NCBI GenBank assembly: GCA_003635185.1
Contig: PYJA01000032.1
Location: 1 to 32,579, forward strand
Reading direction: 5' to 3'
Source: Candidatus Poribacteria bacterium
GTDB taxonomy: Bacteria; Poribacteria; WGA-4E; WGA-3G
Length of the DNA stretch: 32,579 nt
Positions 16,440 to 24,529 of this stretch are shown here, one piece after another; position 1 is the stretch's first letter; the number at the start of each line of letters is the position of its first letter. Below the pieces are notes generated by a model. The model was given only the letters and a program-made list of their open reading frames with translations, was not told where the DNA came from and did no database searches. The position numbers were made by a program, and so were the translations under genes.

Positions 16440-18761
16440 ATGAAAACGAATAGGAAGATTTTATTAGGTTTATTGGCGTTAGGATTTTTGCTTTCCTGTG
16501 CGCTGGCTCTACACCAGATAGTTGCCGAAGAACCGATCGCACCTACACTGAACTTAACGTCAGAAAAAATAAGAGATTCTATAGTATTGATTGAAAGTGA
16601 AGGAGAATCAGGCACAGGTTTCTTTGTTAGTCCAAACAAGATTGCAACGAGCATTCATGTTGTGGCACACGCCGGTCCAATTTTGGTAAAATCACCTGAT
16701 AAGGAAAAAAATTGGACAATAGAAGGTGTTGTTGCGTATGATGTGAAAAACAAACTTGTCATTCTAAAAGTCACAGATGAAGGCACGCAATTACCTTTGG
16801 GAGACAGTGATACGGTTCAAATCGGTGAGTCTGTTTCTATTCAGGGCTATCCCGATGAAAAATTCAGAACAGCGGAAGGGAGTATACAGACCATCCGAAA
16901 AAGTAATAAATGGTTCAGGGTAAAAGCAACTGCCACTATAGAGAGCAACGGCAGTCCAGTGCTTAACAGTGAGGGACAAGTCATCGGGTTTATCGTACCG
17001 TATGGTAAAGAATCTTACAGTTACGCTATTCCTTCAAATGTTCTTAAGGTAATACTTAACCAGTCTATACCAATAGAATCCTTGGCAGAGTGGCAGAAAC
17101 GTAAACATATTCGCGCTGAGGCGTCCTACAGTTTAGGTGTAGAAAAACTTATTGTCAAAAATTATGTAGGAGCGAGAGTTGACTTTGATAAAGCCATTGA
17201 ACTAAATCCTGAATATGTCCGCGCTTACTACGAGCGCGGAAGAGCTCAGGCTTATCTTGATGACTATGACAACGCTATAGCCTCCTGTACGCAAGTTCTC
17301 AAAATGGATCCGGATGAAGCTGATGCTTACTACCTCCGTGGGAGTATAAAGGCTCGAATCGGTGACTATACTGATGCGATAGTTGACCTTGATAAAGCCA
17401 TTGAGCTTGATGCTCAGCACGCTGGTGCTTATAATAATCGGGGTGGTATGAAGTTCAGGCTTGGTGAATCCGAGACCGCAATCGGGAATGCTGATGCGGC
17501 ACTGCGTCTATATGTAGCAGCGTTAGCCGATTGTGATAAAGCCATCCAAATTGACCCTGAGTATGCTGATGCCTACAACATTCGGGGCGGCGCGAAGTTA
17601 GCCCTTGATGACTTTGAAGGTGCATTACTTGATTTGAATAAAGCGATCCAGATTAATCCAAAGCATGTTGATGCTCATAGCAATCGAGGTTTGGCAAAGT
17701 ATATAAATGGCACATTCGAATCTGACCGTGGAAATGTAGAGAAAGCGAAAGAGTTATATAAGGAGGCAATTAAAGACTACATGCAAGCCATCAAAATTGA
17801 CGCTAAGTATGTGCGTGCTTACAAGAATCGCACAGAGGCAAAAAACAGGCTTGCTGAACTTAAAACAGCTCAAGGAGATATAGCAGGAGCGATTCTACTG
17901 TATAAGGAGGTAATTGAAGATCATACGCAAATAATACAGTTGAAGTTGACTACAGGGAATGTTGATGCATATAACTATCAAGCAAACACGAAGTTAACAA
18001 TTGGTGAACTGGAGTCTATGCGCGGGAATACCGAAAAAGCGCAAAACTCATACAAGGCGGCGATTGAAGACTGGACGAAAACTATTGAGATAGACCCTCA
18101 GAATCTGTATGCTTATGAGAATCGTGCGAGAGCGAAATTTAGGCTTGGTGAATCTAAAGCAGCTCAAGGAGATATAACACGGATGCTTCAATTATATGAA
18201 GCGGCGATTGAAGACCACACCCAAGTGGTCCAATTTGACCCAATGCATGCTGATGCCTACTATTTTCGGGCAGTAATAAGGTCAATACTCGGTGATATGG
18301 AGGCTACACGCGGGAATACTGAGATAGCCCAAAGTTTGTATGAGGCGGCGGCTGAAGACTATACGCAAGCTATTACCATCAACCCGGAGTATGTTCCGGC
18401 TTACGATTCGCGAGCAAAGACGAAGGGGAGACTTGGACTTCTTGAACACTCCCAGGGGAATGTGGAAAAAGCGCTAAGGTTAACGGAGGCAGCAATTGAA
18501 GATTGGACGCGAACAATAGAGTTAGCACCTGAGTATGCTGATGCCTATGGAAATCGCGGTGCTGCAAAAGCTAATCTTGGTGACTTAGAAGGTGCAATAA
18601 CCGACTTTGACAAAGCTATCCAGATTAATCCTGAAAATGCCCAATACTATTACAATCGCGCTCGTTTGAAAGAGGCACTTGGACAAAAGGAAGCAGCGAA
18701 AGCGGATTTTGAGAAGGCCAAAGAATTAGATCCGAACATAGGCAACGATCCTGGAAGATAA
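16440..18761 (+). CDS. Trypsin-like pseudoprotease with TPR repeats, lipoprotein
   Basis: A 773-residue paralogue of the preceding protein. It aligns without gaps over at least its first 180 residues. The lipobox is LLSC with C20. In the protease domain H73 (KIATSIHV) is kept, but the catalytic aspartate position is K105 (DVKNKLVILK) and the nucleophile position is N170 (TIESNGSPVL). It is therefore very unlikely to be an active serine protease. The TPR region is longer than in the twin, mixing 34- and 48-residue units, and ends almost identically (KEAAKADFEKAKELDPN). It begins 18 bases after the twin's stop with a similar AGAGGT upstream, so the two are probably co-expressed. It may act as a binding or regulatory partner. 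Confidence 0.85.
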   Translation: MKTNRKILLGLLALGFLLSCALALHQIVAEEPIAPTLNLTSEKIRDSIVLIESEGESGTGFFVSPNKIATSIHVVAHAGPILVKSPDKEKNWTIEGVVAYDVKNKLVILKVTDEGTQLPLGDSDTVQIGESVSIQGYPDEKFRTAEGSIQTIRKSNKWFRVKATATIESNGSPVLNSEGQVIGFIVPYGKESYSYAIPSNVLKVILNQSIPIESLAEWQKRKHIRAEASYSLGVEKLIVKNYVGARVDFDKAIELNPEYVRAYYERGRAQAYLDDYDNAIASCTQVLKMDPDEADAYYLRGSIKARIGDYTDAIVDLDKAIELDAQHAGAYNNRGGMKFRLGESETAIGNADAALRLYVAALADCDKAIQIDPEYADAYNIRGGAKLALDDFEGALLDLNKAIQINPKHVDAHSNRGLAKYINGTFESDRGNVEKAKELYKEAIKDYMQAIKIDAKYVRAYKNRTEAKNRLAELKTAQGDIAGAILLYKEVIEDHTQIIQLKLTTGNVDAYNYQANTKLTIGELESMRGNTEKAQNSYKAAIEDWTKTIEIDPQNLYAYENRARAKFRLGESKAAQGDITRMLQLYEAAIEDHTQVVQFDPMHADAYYFRAVIRSILGDMEATRGNTEIAQSLYEAAAEDYTQAITINPEYVPAYDSRAKTKGRLGLLEHSQGNVEKALRLTEAAIEDWTRTIELAPEYADAYGNRGAAKANLGDLEGAITDFDKAIQINPENAQYYYNRARLKEALGQKEAAKADFEKAKELDPNIGNDPGR

Positions 18762-18795
18762 TCTCTATCGCGATACTAAATATTCAGATCGACTG

Positions 18796-19209
18796 TTAGA
18801 GAATTTCTGTAATCCACTCACCATCATGGGCGGGATTATAGATTAACCCCTCTTTTATGTCAAGACAGAGATCAAGATGCTCCAGGATCATGTGCCCAAC
18901 GAGAACAGGAGAGCCCTCAGGCAGATCGGTAATTTGCATCGTCCCTGTTCGTTCTAATATCGTAAATTGGACTTCCGAATAAAGGACGCGGTCAACGATG
19001 CCGGTAGCGGTACGTGCCCGCCTCGTTTCAATAGGTGTGAGGCCGAGTTGTTCAATGAGCGGTGTTGGTAAACAAAGTCCCGTTGCGCCCGTATCAACAA
19101 GGGCATCTGTGACCGTAAGTTTCCGTACATCTTCGGGATTCATAACGCCTAACTTTACAGCAACCAAATCATTTTGATTTTCGAGTTCAATTTGCGTAGT
19201 ATGTCTCAT
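18796..19209 (-). CDS. Retroviral-type (clan AA) aspartyl protease
   Basis: A 137-residue protein with the single-lobe aspartyl protease pattern. The catalytic motif is TDALVDTGATGLCLP (D39-T40-G41), and the C-terminal hydrophobic-hydrophobic-G motif is SPVLVGHMILEHLDL. Such proteins act as homodimers. The N-terminal QIELENQNDLVAV strand also fits. The frame is open back to 19335, but ATG 19209 is preferred because AGGAG lies 8 bases upstream. No signal peptide is present, so it should be cytoplasmic. Its start is 33 bases after the stop of the GH32/43-like gene on the same strand. Substrate unknown. Confidence 0.85.
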   Translation of the reverse strand: MRHTTQIELENQNDLVAVKLGVMNPEDVRKLTVTDALVDTGATGLCLPTPLIEQLGLTPIETRRARTATGIVDRVLYSEVQFTILERTGTMQITDLPEGSPVLVGHMILEHLDLCLDIKEGLIYNPAHDGEWITEIL

Positions 19210-19241
19210 TCTTTCAACTCCTATGTTTAATCCAAAAGCAG

Positions 19242-20774
19242 CTACGCAATACGAAAGGCATAAAGCCTTGCTCGGTTCAGAATGAAACGAAGCCGCAGCG
19301 GTAGCTGAGCGTCTGCTAACTTGGCAGATTTCCATTGCACCGAATGCCGGACGTTATCCTCTGTCAACGGAACACAGTCATCAATTGAAAAGCCAGGTTG
19401 CACCTGTCCATCAGCAGTTAACACCTCCACACTAATGTGACCACCACTTGCATTCGCATTAATTTCAAGTCCACCGTTTGGTATCTGCAACGGGACGGTT
19501 TCAACTATCCCTACAGTTTTGTCCGCATCAAGAGAAACAAAGCCATCTAACCGCCATTTGGCAAGTCCAATTGCTTTGTGCCTATCTTTCATCGCAGCGC
19601 CGTGGGTGTGCTCTGTTCCTGTATAATACCAGTGAATTTCATCGTCTGTGATGATGGGTTGTGTGGCAGTTCCCATAATCATACCGGTATCATAAGTGCC
19701 GCTTTCACCGCGTGGAATAATAGGCGTACAATCGGAGTCGGGGTAATCCCAATTAAAGCCGTCTCTGCTGCAGACCAATTGTGCATCAATCGGTCCATCA
19801 ACGGGAATTTCATGCTCCGCTGCACCCGGTCCTGTCACATACAGCACGCCTGCGATTCCGATATAAATATTATGATAGAGAAAACCCGACATATTGTGGA
19901 TTTCAGCACGATCCGCACCATATCGCTCTGCGCCAACTTCGTCATCCTTGTCTGTTGCACCGAACATCGGTTCAAGTGGTTTCCACGGTCCCTCCAATGC
20001 AGGACTTTCGGTATATGCTATCATGCGTCGTGCATCTTTATCTTTTCCGCGTATCAGTGCGTACGCTCGGAACAGAGAGGTTTTGTTATCATAGATAACA
20101 TTGAATGCCCCTTCGTTGTTCCGTTCTGCAACTGGCTCCAGGTAGTCGGAATCGTCCCATCGGATACCATCAGGTGATGTAAGCAAGAACACATTACGAT
20201 ACCGCCTACAAAAACCGATCATCTTATACCGTTTTTGCGGATCCGATTCATTGTTATCACGGAATACGCACGCCCCATGCAGGTCCCATACGATGTTATT
20301 GTTTGGGTTTCCGTTGAATTCAAAAAGACCGAGATTCGGTTTCGTCCACGTCAATCCATCATCACTTTCAGCATAACATGTGAGATCACCTCGATCATTT
20401 TCAACAAACTTGCGTCCATATTCATCGTGGGTTTTTCCTCTGTATGTTGAGGGATTGCGATCTGGGCGCGGGACGTAAAGCCCAGGAATCTCATTCGCCT
20501 TAAACCGCCAATGCGGTCCCATGCGACACATATACCACATGCGATATTTGCCGTACACTGCATCGAACATCGTTGTGCCGTAGAGGTGCACACGTCTGGA
20601 TTGGTCTGGTCCTCCGTGTTCCCACGGATTGTTCGGATCAGGTTCAAGTACGGGGACTTTATGCTTTACACATGGATGTAATATGCGTTTTACACCTTGT
20701 TTTGATGCGATAAGTGCGTCATCAATAAAGAGTTCTTTGCCTGTGCCAAGTGTGTGGACGGTGTTCAAATTCAT
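19242..20774 (-). CDS. GH32/GH43-like five-bladed beta-propeller protein
   Basis: A 510-residue protein that resembles bacterial proteins annotated as glycosyl hydrolase family 32/43/68-like. Repeating propeller strands are visible: TMFDAVYGKYRMWYMCR, TCYAESDDGLTWTKPNLG, RYKMIGFCRRY, SPDGIRWDD, AQLVCSRDGFNWDYP and DEIHWYYTGTE. The C-terminal part (NGGLEINANASGGHISVEVLTADGQ) looks like a beta-sandwich. No signal peptide is seen, which suggests a cytoplasmic role on small sugars or a non-classical exit. The catalytic acids cannot be assigned with confidence. AAGGA lies close before ATG 20774. It is followed by the aspartyl protease gene. Confidence 0.7.
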   Translation of the reverse strand: MNLNTVHTLGTGKELFIDDALIASKQGVKRILHPCVKHKVPVLEPDPNNPWEHGGPDQSRRVHLYGTTMFDAVYGKYRMWYMCRMGPHWRFKANEIPGLYVPRPDRNPSTYRGKTHDEYGRKFVENDRGDLTCYAESDDGLTWTKPNLGLFEFNGNPNNNIVWDLHGACVFRDNNESDPQKRYKMIGFCRRYRNVFLLTSPDGIRWDDSDYLEPVAERNNEGAFNVIYDNKTSLFRAYALIRGKDKDARRMIAYTESPALEGPWKPLEPMFGATDKDDEVGAERYGADRAEIHNMSGFLYHNIYIGIAGVLYVTGPGAAEHEIPVDGPIDAQLVCSRDGFNWDYPDSDCTPIIPRGESGTYDTGMIMGTATQPIITDDEIHWYYTGTEHTHGAAMKDRHKAIGLAKWRLDGFVSLDADKTVGIVETVPLQIPNGGLEINANASGGHISVEVLTADGQVQPGFSIDDCVPLTEDNVRHSVQWKSAKLADAQLPLRLRFILNRARLYAFRIA

Positions 20775-20788
20775 ATTTCCTTAAAGTT

Positions 20789-20814
20789 GATCAGGCGCGC
20801 TTACAAGTAAGTAC
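20789..20814. repeat. Half-site of the GGCGCGCTT intergenic palindrome
   Basis: The 40-bp gap between the LamG gene and the GH32/43-like gene contains GGCGCGCTTACAA, the left arm of the palindrome seen complete at 26990-27010. It is followed by a small CTTAC-AA-GTAAG hairpin. It appears to be a decayed or partial copy. No terminator T-run follows. Confidence 0.4.
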
Positions 20815-21603
20815 CTACTTAGTTTTTATGGCACCCCACGTCGTGGCGATCTTACCATTCGCTTTCACATCAAGTATGTTCTTGATCAAGTTATTAATCT
20901 CATCCTCACTGAGAACGGTGTTGTAGATTCTGGCATCTTCAACGCGTGCAACTATCCAACCGTGGGCTATTCCATTGATGAGGGCGCGGGGACCAAAGAG
21001 CGCTTCCACATCACCTTCTACCCAAGTTCTAATTGGTCCTTGTGTATAGTCACCGATTATCTCGCCATTACGATATATCATAATTTTCGCGTTGCCGCCA
21101 TCATCTTCATAGGAAATTGCTAATTGAATGAGTTTACCCGTTTCCGTCTCCGCAGGTCCATAAGCTACATTCGGGGTACGTCTAAAGAAACTACTACCGG
21201 CCATCCAATGTTTTTCATGCCTTTCGGCGTAAACAATAGCATCAAACATATCCGAACTGCTCTTATTTACTGCGATTGTTGCACCTTTTTTGACGTTAAG
21301 GTCGTCTAAATAGAGCCACGTCACCAAAGTTTTATCAGGACCGATATCCGGACCTTTGTATCCTGTTGTCAGTGCCCATTTATTATCACCCAGGTGCAAT
21401 TGGCCATCTTTGGCTTGTGCACCTTTGAGCTCGATATCACCAAAATGACCTGTAAGGTCTTTCAGTTCATCCCCTTTTTCAAATGTCCAATGCCCAATCA
21501 AATCTTCTTTCCCTTCTCCCTGCCCGAATGCCGTAGAAAGAGAAAAACTGAGTAAAAAAGACACAGACAAGACACGGACGAAAGTGTGTAACAAGCGTTT
21601 CAT
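20815..21603 (-). CDS. Secreted LamG/concanavalin-like domain protein with GKxATTWG tail
   Basis: A 262-residue exported protein. A signal peptide covers residues 1 to about 26 (MKRLLHTFVRVLSVSFLLSF, cut near AFGQ). The mature part is a LamG-like beta-sandwich: EDLIGHWTFEKGDELKDLTG, IGPDKTLVTWLYLDDL, GGNAKIMIYRNGEIIGDY, then ARVEDARIYNTVLSEDEI. These folds bind carbohydrates or proteins outside the cell. The last residues, GKIATTWGAIKTK, match the tail of the LamG protein at 26170-26961. ATG 21603 is chosen over the open frame at 21618 because GGAGG lies 8 bases upstream and the signal peptide then starts correctly. The ligand is unknown. Confidence 0.8.
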   Translation of the reverse strand: MKRLLHTFVRVLSVSFLLSFSLSTAFGQGEGKEDLIGHWTFEKGDELKDLTGHFGDIELKGAQAKDGQLHLGDNKWALTTGYKGPDIGPDKTLVTWLYLDDLNVKKGATIAVNKSSSDMFDAIVYAERHEKHWMAGSSFFRRTPNVAYGPAETETGKLIQLAISYEDDGGNAKIMIYRNGEIIGDYTQGPIRTWVEGDVEALFGPRALINGIAHGWIVARVEDARIYNTVLSEDEINNLIKNILDVKANGKIATTWGAIKTK

Positions 21604-21735
21604 GGTTACTACCTCCATTATTAATTGGGGTTAAGATTTCCAACAACTGCTGTAATTGAAATTAAGCATACCATACGAAATAAAAAATGTCACGTTTATT
21701 CCGATGATGAGTTATGGAAACTAAAATCCTATTGC

Positions 21736-21765
21736 TTGACACATACCCATTTTTTGCGTTAAAAT
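21736..21765 (+). promoter_or_regulatory. Promoter of fumC
   Basis: TTGACA at 21736-21741 (perfect -35) and TAAAAT at 21760-21765 (5 of 6 to -10) with an 18-base spacer. ATG follows 45 bases downstream. It lies in the divergent gap between the LamG gene and fumC. Confidence 0.65.
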
Positions 21766-21810
21766 TGAATTCGCTAAACATAAAACGCAATTATATATTA
21801 GAGGAATTTG

Positions 21811-23202
21811 ATGAAAACACGAACAGAAAAAGATAGTTTAGGCAATGTAGAGGTGCCAGCGGATGCGTATTGGGGGGCACAAACACAGCGGGCATATATC
21901 AATTTTGACATCGGAGATGAGCATTTCCCACCTACATTCATCCGAGCACTTGCCATTATTAAGCACGCAGCCGCTACCGTCAATGCCGAACTCGGTGGTA
22001 TTACCCCAGAAATAGCGGAACTCATTTGCCGTGCTGCAGACGAAGTGGCTAATGGCAATCTTGCCGACCAGTTTCCGCTTCGGATTTGGCAAACAGGTAG
22101 TGGCACACAGACACACATGAATATCAACGAAGTTATCGCAAACCGCGCAAATGAACTTGCAGGTGGTAGTCGTGGTATGAAATCCCCTGTACATCCGAAT
22201 GATCATGTCAACCGTTCGCAGTCAACAAACGATGTTTTCCCAACTGCTATCCACATAGCGGTTGTTACGCAGTGCGTTGAACGTTTGTTGCCTGCAGCTG
22301 AGGCATTACAAGGCGCATTGGAAGATAAAGCACAGGAATTTTCGGATATTGTAAAAACAGGCAGGACGCATCTGATGGATGCAACGCCTTTGACGTTAGG
22401 GCAGGTATTCAGTGGGTATGCACAGCAGGTAGCACATGCACAGGAAGCGATTAGAAATACGTTGCCGCATCTCTATGAACTACCGATCGGTGGCACGGCA
22501 GTCGGAACGGGGTTGAATACACACCCAGATTATGCGGACGCAGTAGCATCTTACATAGCAAAACGCACAGGGCATCCGTATGTGAGCGCACCAAACAAGT
22601 TTGAAGCGTTAGGAAGTAGAGATGCACTCGTATCAGCAAGCGGTGCTATGAAACGTTTCGCCTGTGCCTTGTATAAGATTGCAAATGATATTCGGTGGTT
22701 AGGGAGCGGTCCCCGATGCGGTATCGGCGAATTGATTCTGCCCGAAAACGAACCGGGAAGTTCCATTATGCCCGGCAAAGTTAATCCGACACAGTGTGAG
22801 GCGATGACAATGGTTTGTGCACAAGTGATTGGGAATGATACAACGATTTCACTCGCTGGCAGTGCAGGCAACTTTGAATTGAACGTTTTTATGCCTGTGA
22901 TAGCCTTCAATAGCCTACAATCGATTCGGTTGTTATCGGATGCATGTAATGCGTTCCGTCAGCATTGCGTTATTGGGCTCGAAGCGAATACATCGGTAAT
23001 TGCTGGTTATCTGGAAGCGTCTTTGATGTTAGTGACAGCGTTGACACCACAGATAGGGTACGATGCGGCGGCAAAACTTGCACAAAAGGCACATCGGGAA
23101 GGGACTACACTCCGCGAAGTAGCCGTTGATGAGGGTGTATTAACAGCGGAAGAGTTTGATGCGCTTGTTGTACCGAGGGAAATGGTTGTGCCGAATCTAT
23201 AG
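21811..23202 (+). CDS. fumC: Class II fumarate hydratase
   Basis: A 463-residue, iron-independent fumarase that interconverts fumarate and malate in the TCA cycle. Family residues are complete. [17 protein letters not shown] and [14 protein letters not shown] bind substrate, and H187 in [10 protein letters not shown] is the catalytic base partner. [13 protein letters not shown] follows, and the signature [11 protein letters not shown] spans residues 316-326 with the catalytic serine and K323. [11 protein letters not shown] is replaced by [14 protein letters not shown], normal for this family. TTG 21808 also opens the frame, but ATG 21811 lies 6 bases after GAGG. It is alone on its strand, with its own promoter and a downstream hairpin. 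Confidence 0.96.
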   Translation: MKTRTEKDSLGNVEVPADAYWGAQTQRAYINFDIGDEHFPPTFIRALAIIKHAAATVNAELGGITPEIAELICRAADEVANGNLADQFPLRIWQTGSGTQTHMNINEVIANRANELAGGSRGMKSPVHPNDHVNRSQSTNDVFPTAIHIAVVTQCVERLLPAAEALQGALEDKAQEFSDIVKTGRTHLMDATPLTLGQVFSGYAQQVAHAQEAIRNTLPHLYELPIGGTAVGTGLNTHPDYADAVASYIAKRTGHPYVSAPNKFEALGSRDALVSASGAMKRFACALYKIANDIRWLGSGPRCGIGELILPENEPGSSIMPGKVNPTQCEAMTMVCAQVIGNDTTISLAGSAGNFELNVFMPVIAFNSLQSIRLLSDACNAFRQHCVIGLEANTSVIAGYLEASLMLVTALTPQIGYDAAAKLAQKAHREGTTLREVAVDEGVLTAEEFDALVVPREMVVPNL

Positions 23203-23218
23203 TAAATTGGTTAAAAAA

Positions 23219-23243
23219 TGTGCTTTATCCTATATAAAGCACA
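23219..23243. terminator. Hairpin after fumC
   Basis: A perfect 10-bp stem, TGTGCTTTAT at 23219-23228 and ATAAAGCACA at 23234-23243, with a 5-base loop. It starts 17 bases after the fumC stop. No immediate T-run follows, but TTTT occurs at 23255-23258. Its position favours a role in 3'-end formation. Confidence 0.55.
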
Positions 23244-23609
23244 ACCGTTCCGGAATTTTGACAGAATATACATATATACATATACACATATACACATAAA
23301 TTGAATGCTTGTCCGTCCAACATAGAGAATATAGTTGAATATCTTATCTGAAGATAGTTTAGGTTTCGGTCCTTTCTGCCGGACTGACAAAAAGGGTTTA
23401 TATGCCGGTTAAAATCCTTAAGCGAAACTTGTTTCATGAATTGAAACTCAGTTATTTTTCAGTTGTTTTAGCCATAAGAGAACCTTTCGGACAATAAAAT
23501 AGGACGGACATTAATAACTAATATATCTTTATTTTACCATATTTATAGATTTTACTCAATATGACTTCATACATAAAACCGAATTCTGTTTAACAAATGT
23601 AAATTTTTC
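23244..23609. other. Intergenic stretch between fumC and the annealing-like gene
   Basis: No convincing gene is present. It contains a 33-base perfectly alternating purine-pyrimidine run (A alternating with T or C) at 23266-23298. A 70-codon minus-strand frame at 23225-23437 reads through that run, has a low-complexity cysteine/tyrosine segment there and lacks a ribosome-binding site, so it is not called. The rest is AT-rich. Confidence 0.5.
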
Positions 23610-23638
23610 TTGACACAGACTGTAAAACATGTTATGCT
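23610..23638 (+). promoter_or_regulatory. Strong sigma70-type promoter
   Basis: TTGACA at 23610-23615 (perfect -35), a 17-base spacer, and TATGCT at 23633-23638 (4 of 6 to TATAAT). The downstream gene starts at 23675, with GGAG 11-14 bases before its ATG. Confidence 0.65.
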
Positions 23639-23674
23639 AAAATCACAATATTAATTGATGGAGAACACAATACT

Positions 23675-24514
23675 ATGTCTGAAGAAAAAAAGAATGAAAT
23701 CGCTCCTGTAGATGCTGAATATGAGGTTGTCGACCAAGTTGATGATCAAACGATAGTCGAACTGATGACTGGACAGACAATCCAAGATTATGTCTATTCT
23801 TTCAAACAAGGTGGACGCGTCGTTGAAGGGTTGACGTTGGCAGGTATTAACGAAGCAGCAAACCGTCGTGGCGGCATTCAGGTGGAAGAAAAAGACTATG
23901 AAGAAACTGAAAACTCTTGGATTGCGACTGTAAAAGCGGTTGATACAATAACCGGTTCCTCTCGCTACGGTGCGTGTGAACAACCGAAAATGAATGGAAA
24001 TCGTCCCGATCCGTTCGCGTTTGTCAAAGCAATTCATAAGGCACAACGCAACGCCATCAAACAATTGATACCTGTCCCCGTAATTCGTGAAGTGTTGAAC
24101 TTCTATCTGCGGCGTAAAACTGGAGGCGGCGACCCCAAGCAACAACCGCAGCCACAACAGTCCGGTGGTAATATCACTAATGCCCAAAAAGCCGCTTTTG
24201 CAATTGCGAATAAGTTATCGGAGCCACTCGAAAAGGAAAGCATCAGTAAGACAGACCTCTGGAACTATATCAAACGTAAGTACAGCGTAGAATCCCGAAA
24301 CGACATGTCCGAACAACAGTGGACACAACTCTCCGCAGAACTCAAAGCTGCAGAAACGACACCGAAATTGCTTGACGAACTGTGTAAACGTATTAAGCAA
24401 TTAAGCACGGCAAACGAGGAGAGCGAAGTGCCTACCGTCAAAGAAACGGACGAGACTGAAACTTACAATGAAACCGAGACTGAGCAAGAAGAAACCACCT
24501 CCGCTAAATTTTAG
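23675..24514 (+). CDS. Conserved protein, possible single-strand DNA annealing factor
   Basis: A 279-residue soluble protein. The N-terminal domain (about 20-150) has YSFKQGGRVVEGLTLAGINEAANRRGG, then ENSWIATVKAVDTITGSSRYGACEQPK and DPFAFVKAIHKAQRNAIKQLIP. The KA-x-x-KAQRNAIK helix is like the KA-x-x-DALKRA helix of Rad52-type annealing proteins, and similar unnamed proteins occur in archaea. A Q/P/G linker (about 153-165) follows. Next comes a helical C-terminal domain (ITNAQKAAFAIANKLSE to LLDELCKRIKQL), then an acidic, disordered tail (about 250-279), as often seen in ssDNA-binding proteins. The function is inference from motif shape only. A strong promoter precedes it, and the ceramidase-like gene starts 15 bp after it. 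Confidence 0.6.
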   Translation: MSEEKKNEIAPVDAEYEVVDQVDDQTIVELMTGQTIQDYVYSFKQGGRVVEGLTLAGINEAANRRGGIQVEEKDYEETENSWIATVKAVDTITGSSRYGACEQPKMNGNRPDPFAFVKAIHKAQRNAIKQLIPVPVIREVLNFYLRRKTGGGDPKQQPQPQQSGGNITNAQKAAFAIANKLSEPLEKESISKTDLWNYIKRKYSVESRNDMSEQQWTQLSAELKAAETTPKLLDELCKRIKQLSTANEESEVPTVKETDETETYNETETEQEETTSAKF

Positions 24515-24529
24515 CATCCGAGAAAAACA

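Noticed and set aside
19578..20177. 199-codon plus-strand frame opposite the GH32/43-like gene
   Set aside because: It is antisense to a well-supported gene, cysteine-rich and without family resemblance.
23225..23437. 70-codon minus-strand frame after fumC
   Set aside because: It reads through the alternating A-T/C run and the fumC hairpin, with low-complexity protein and no ribosome-binding site.
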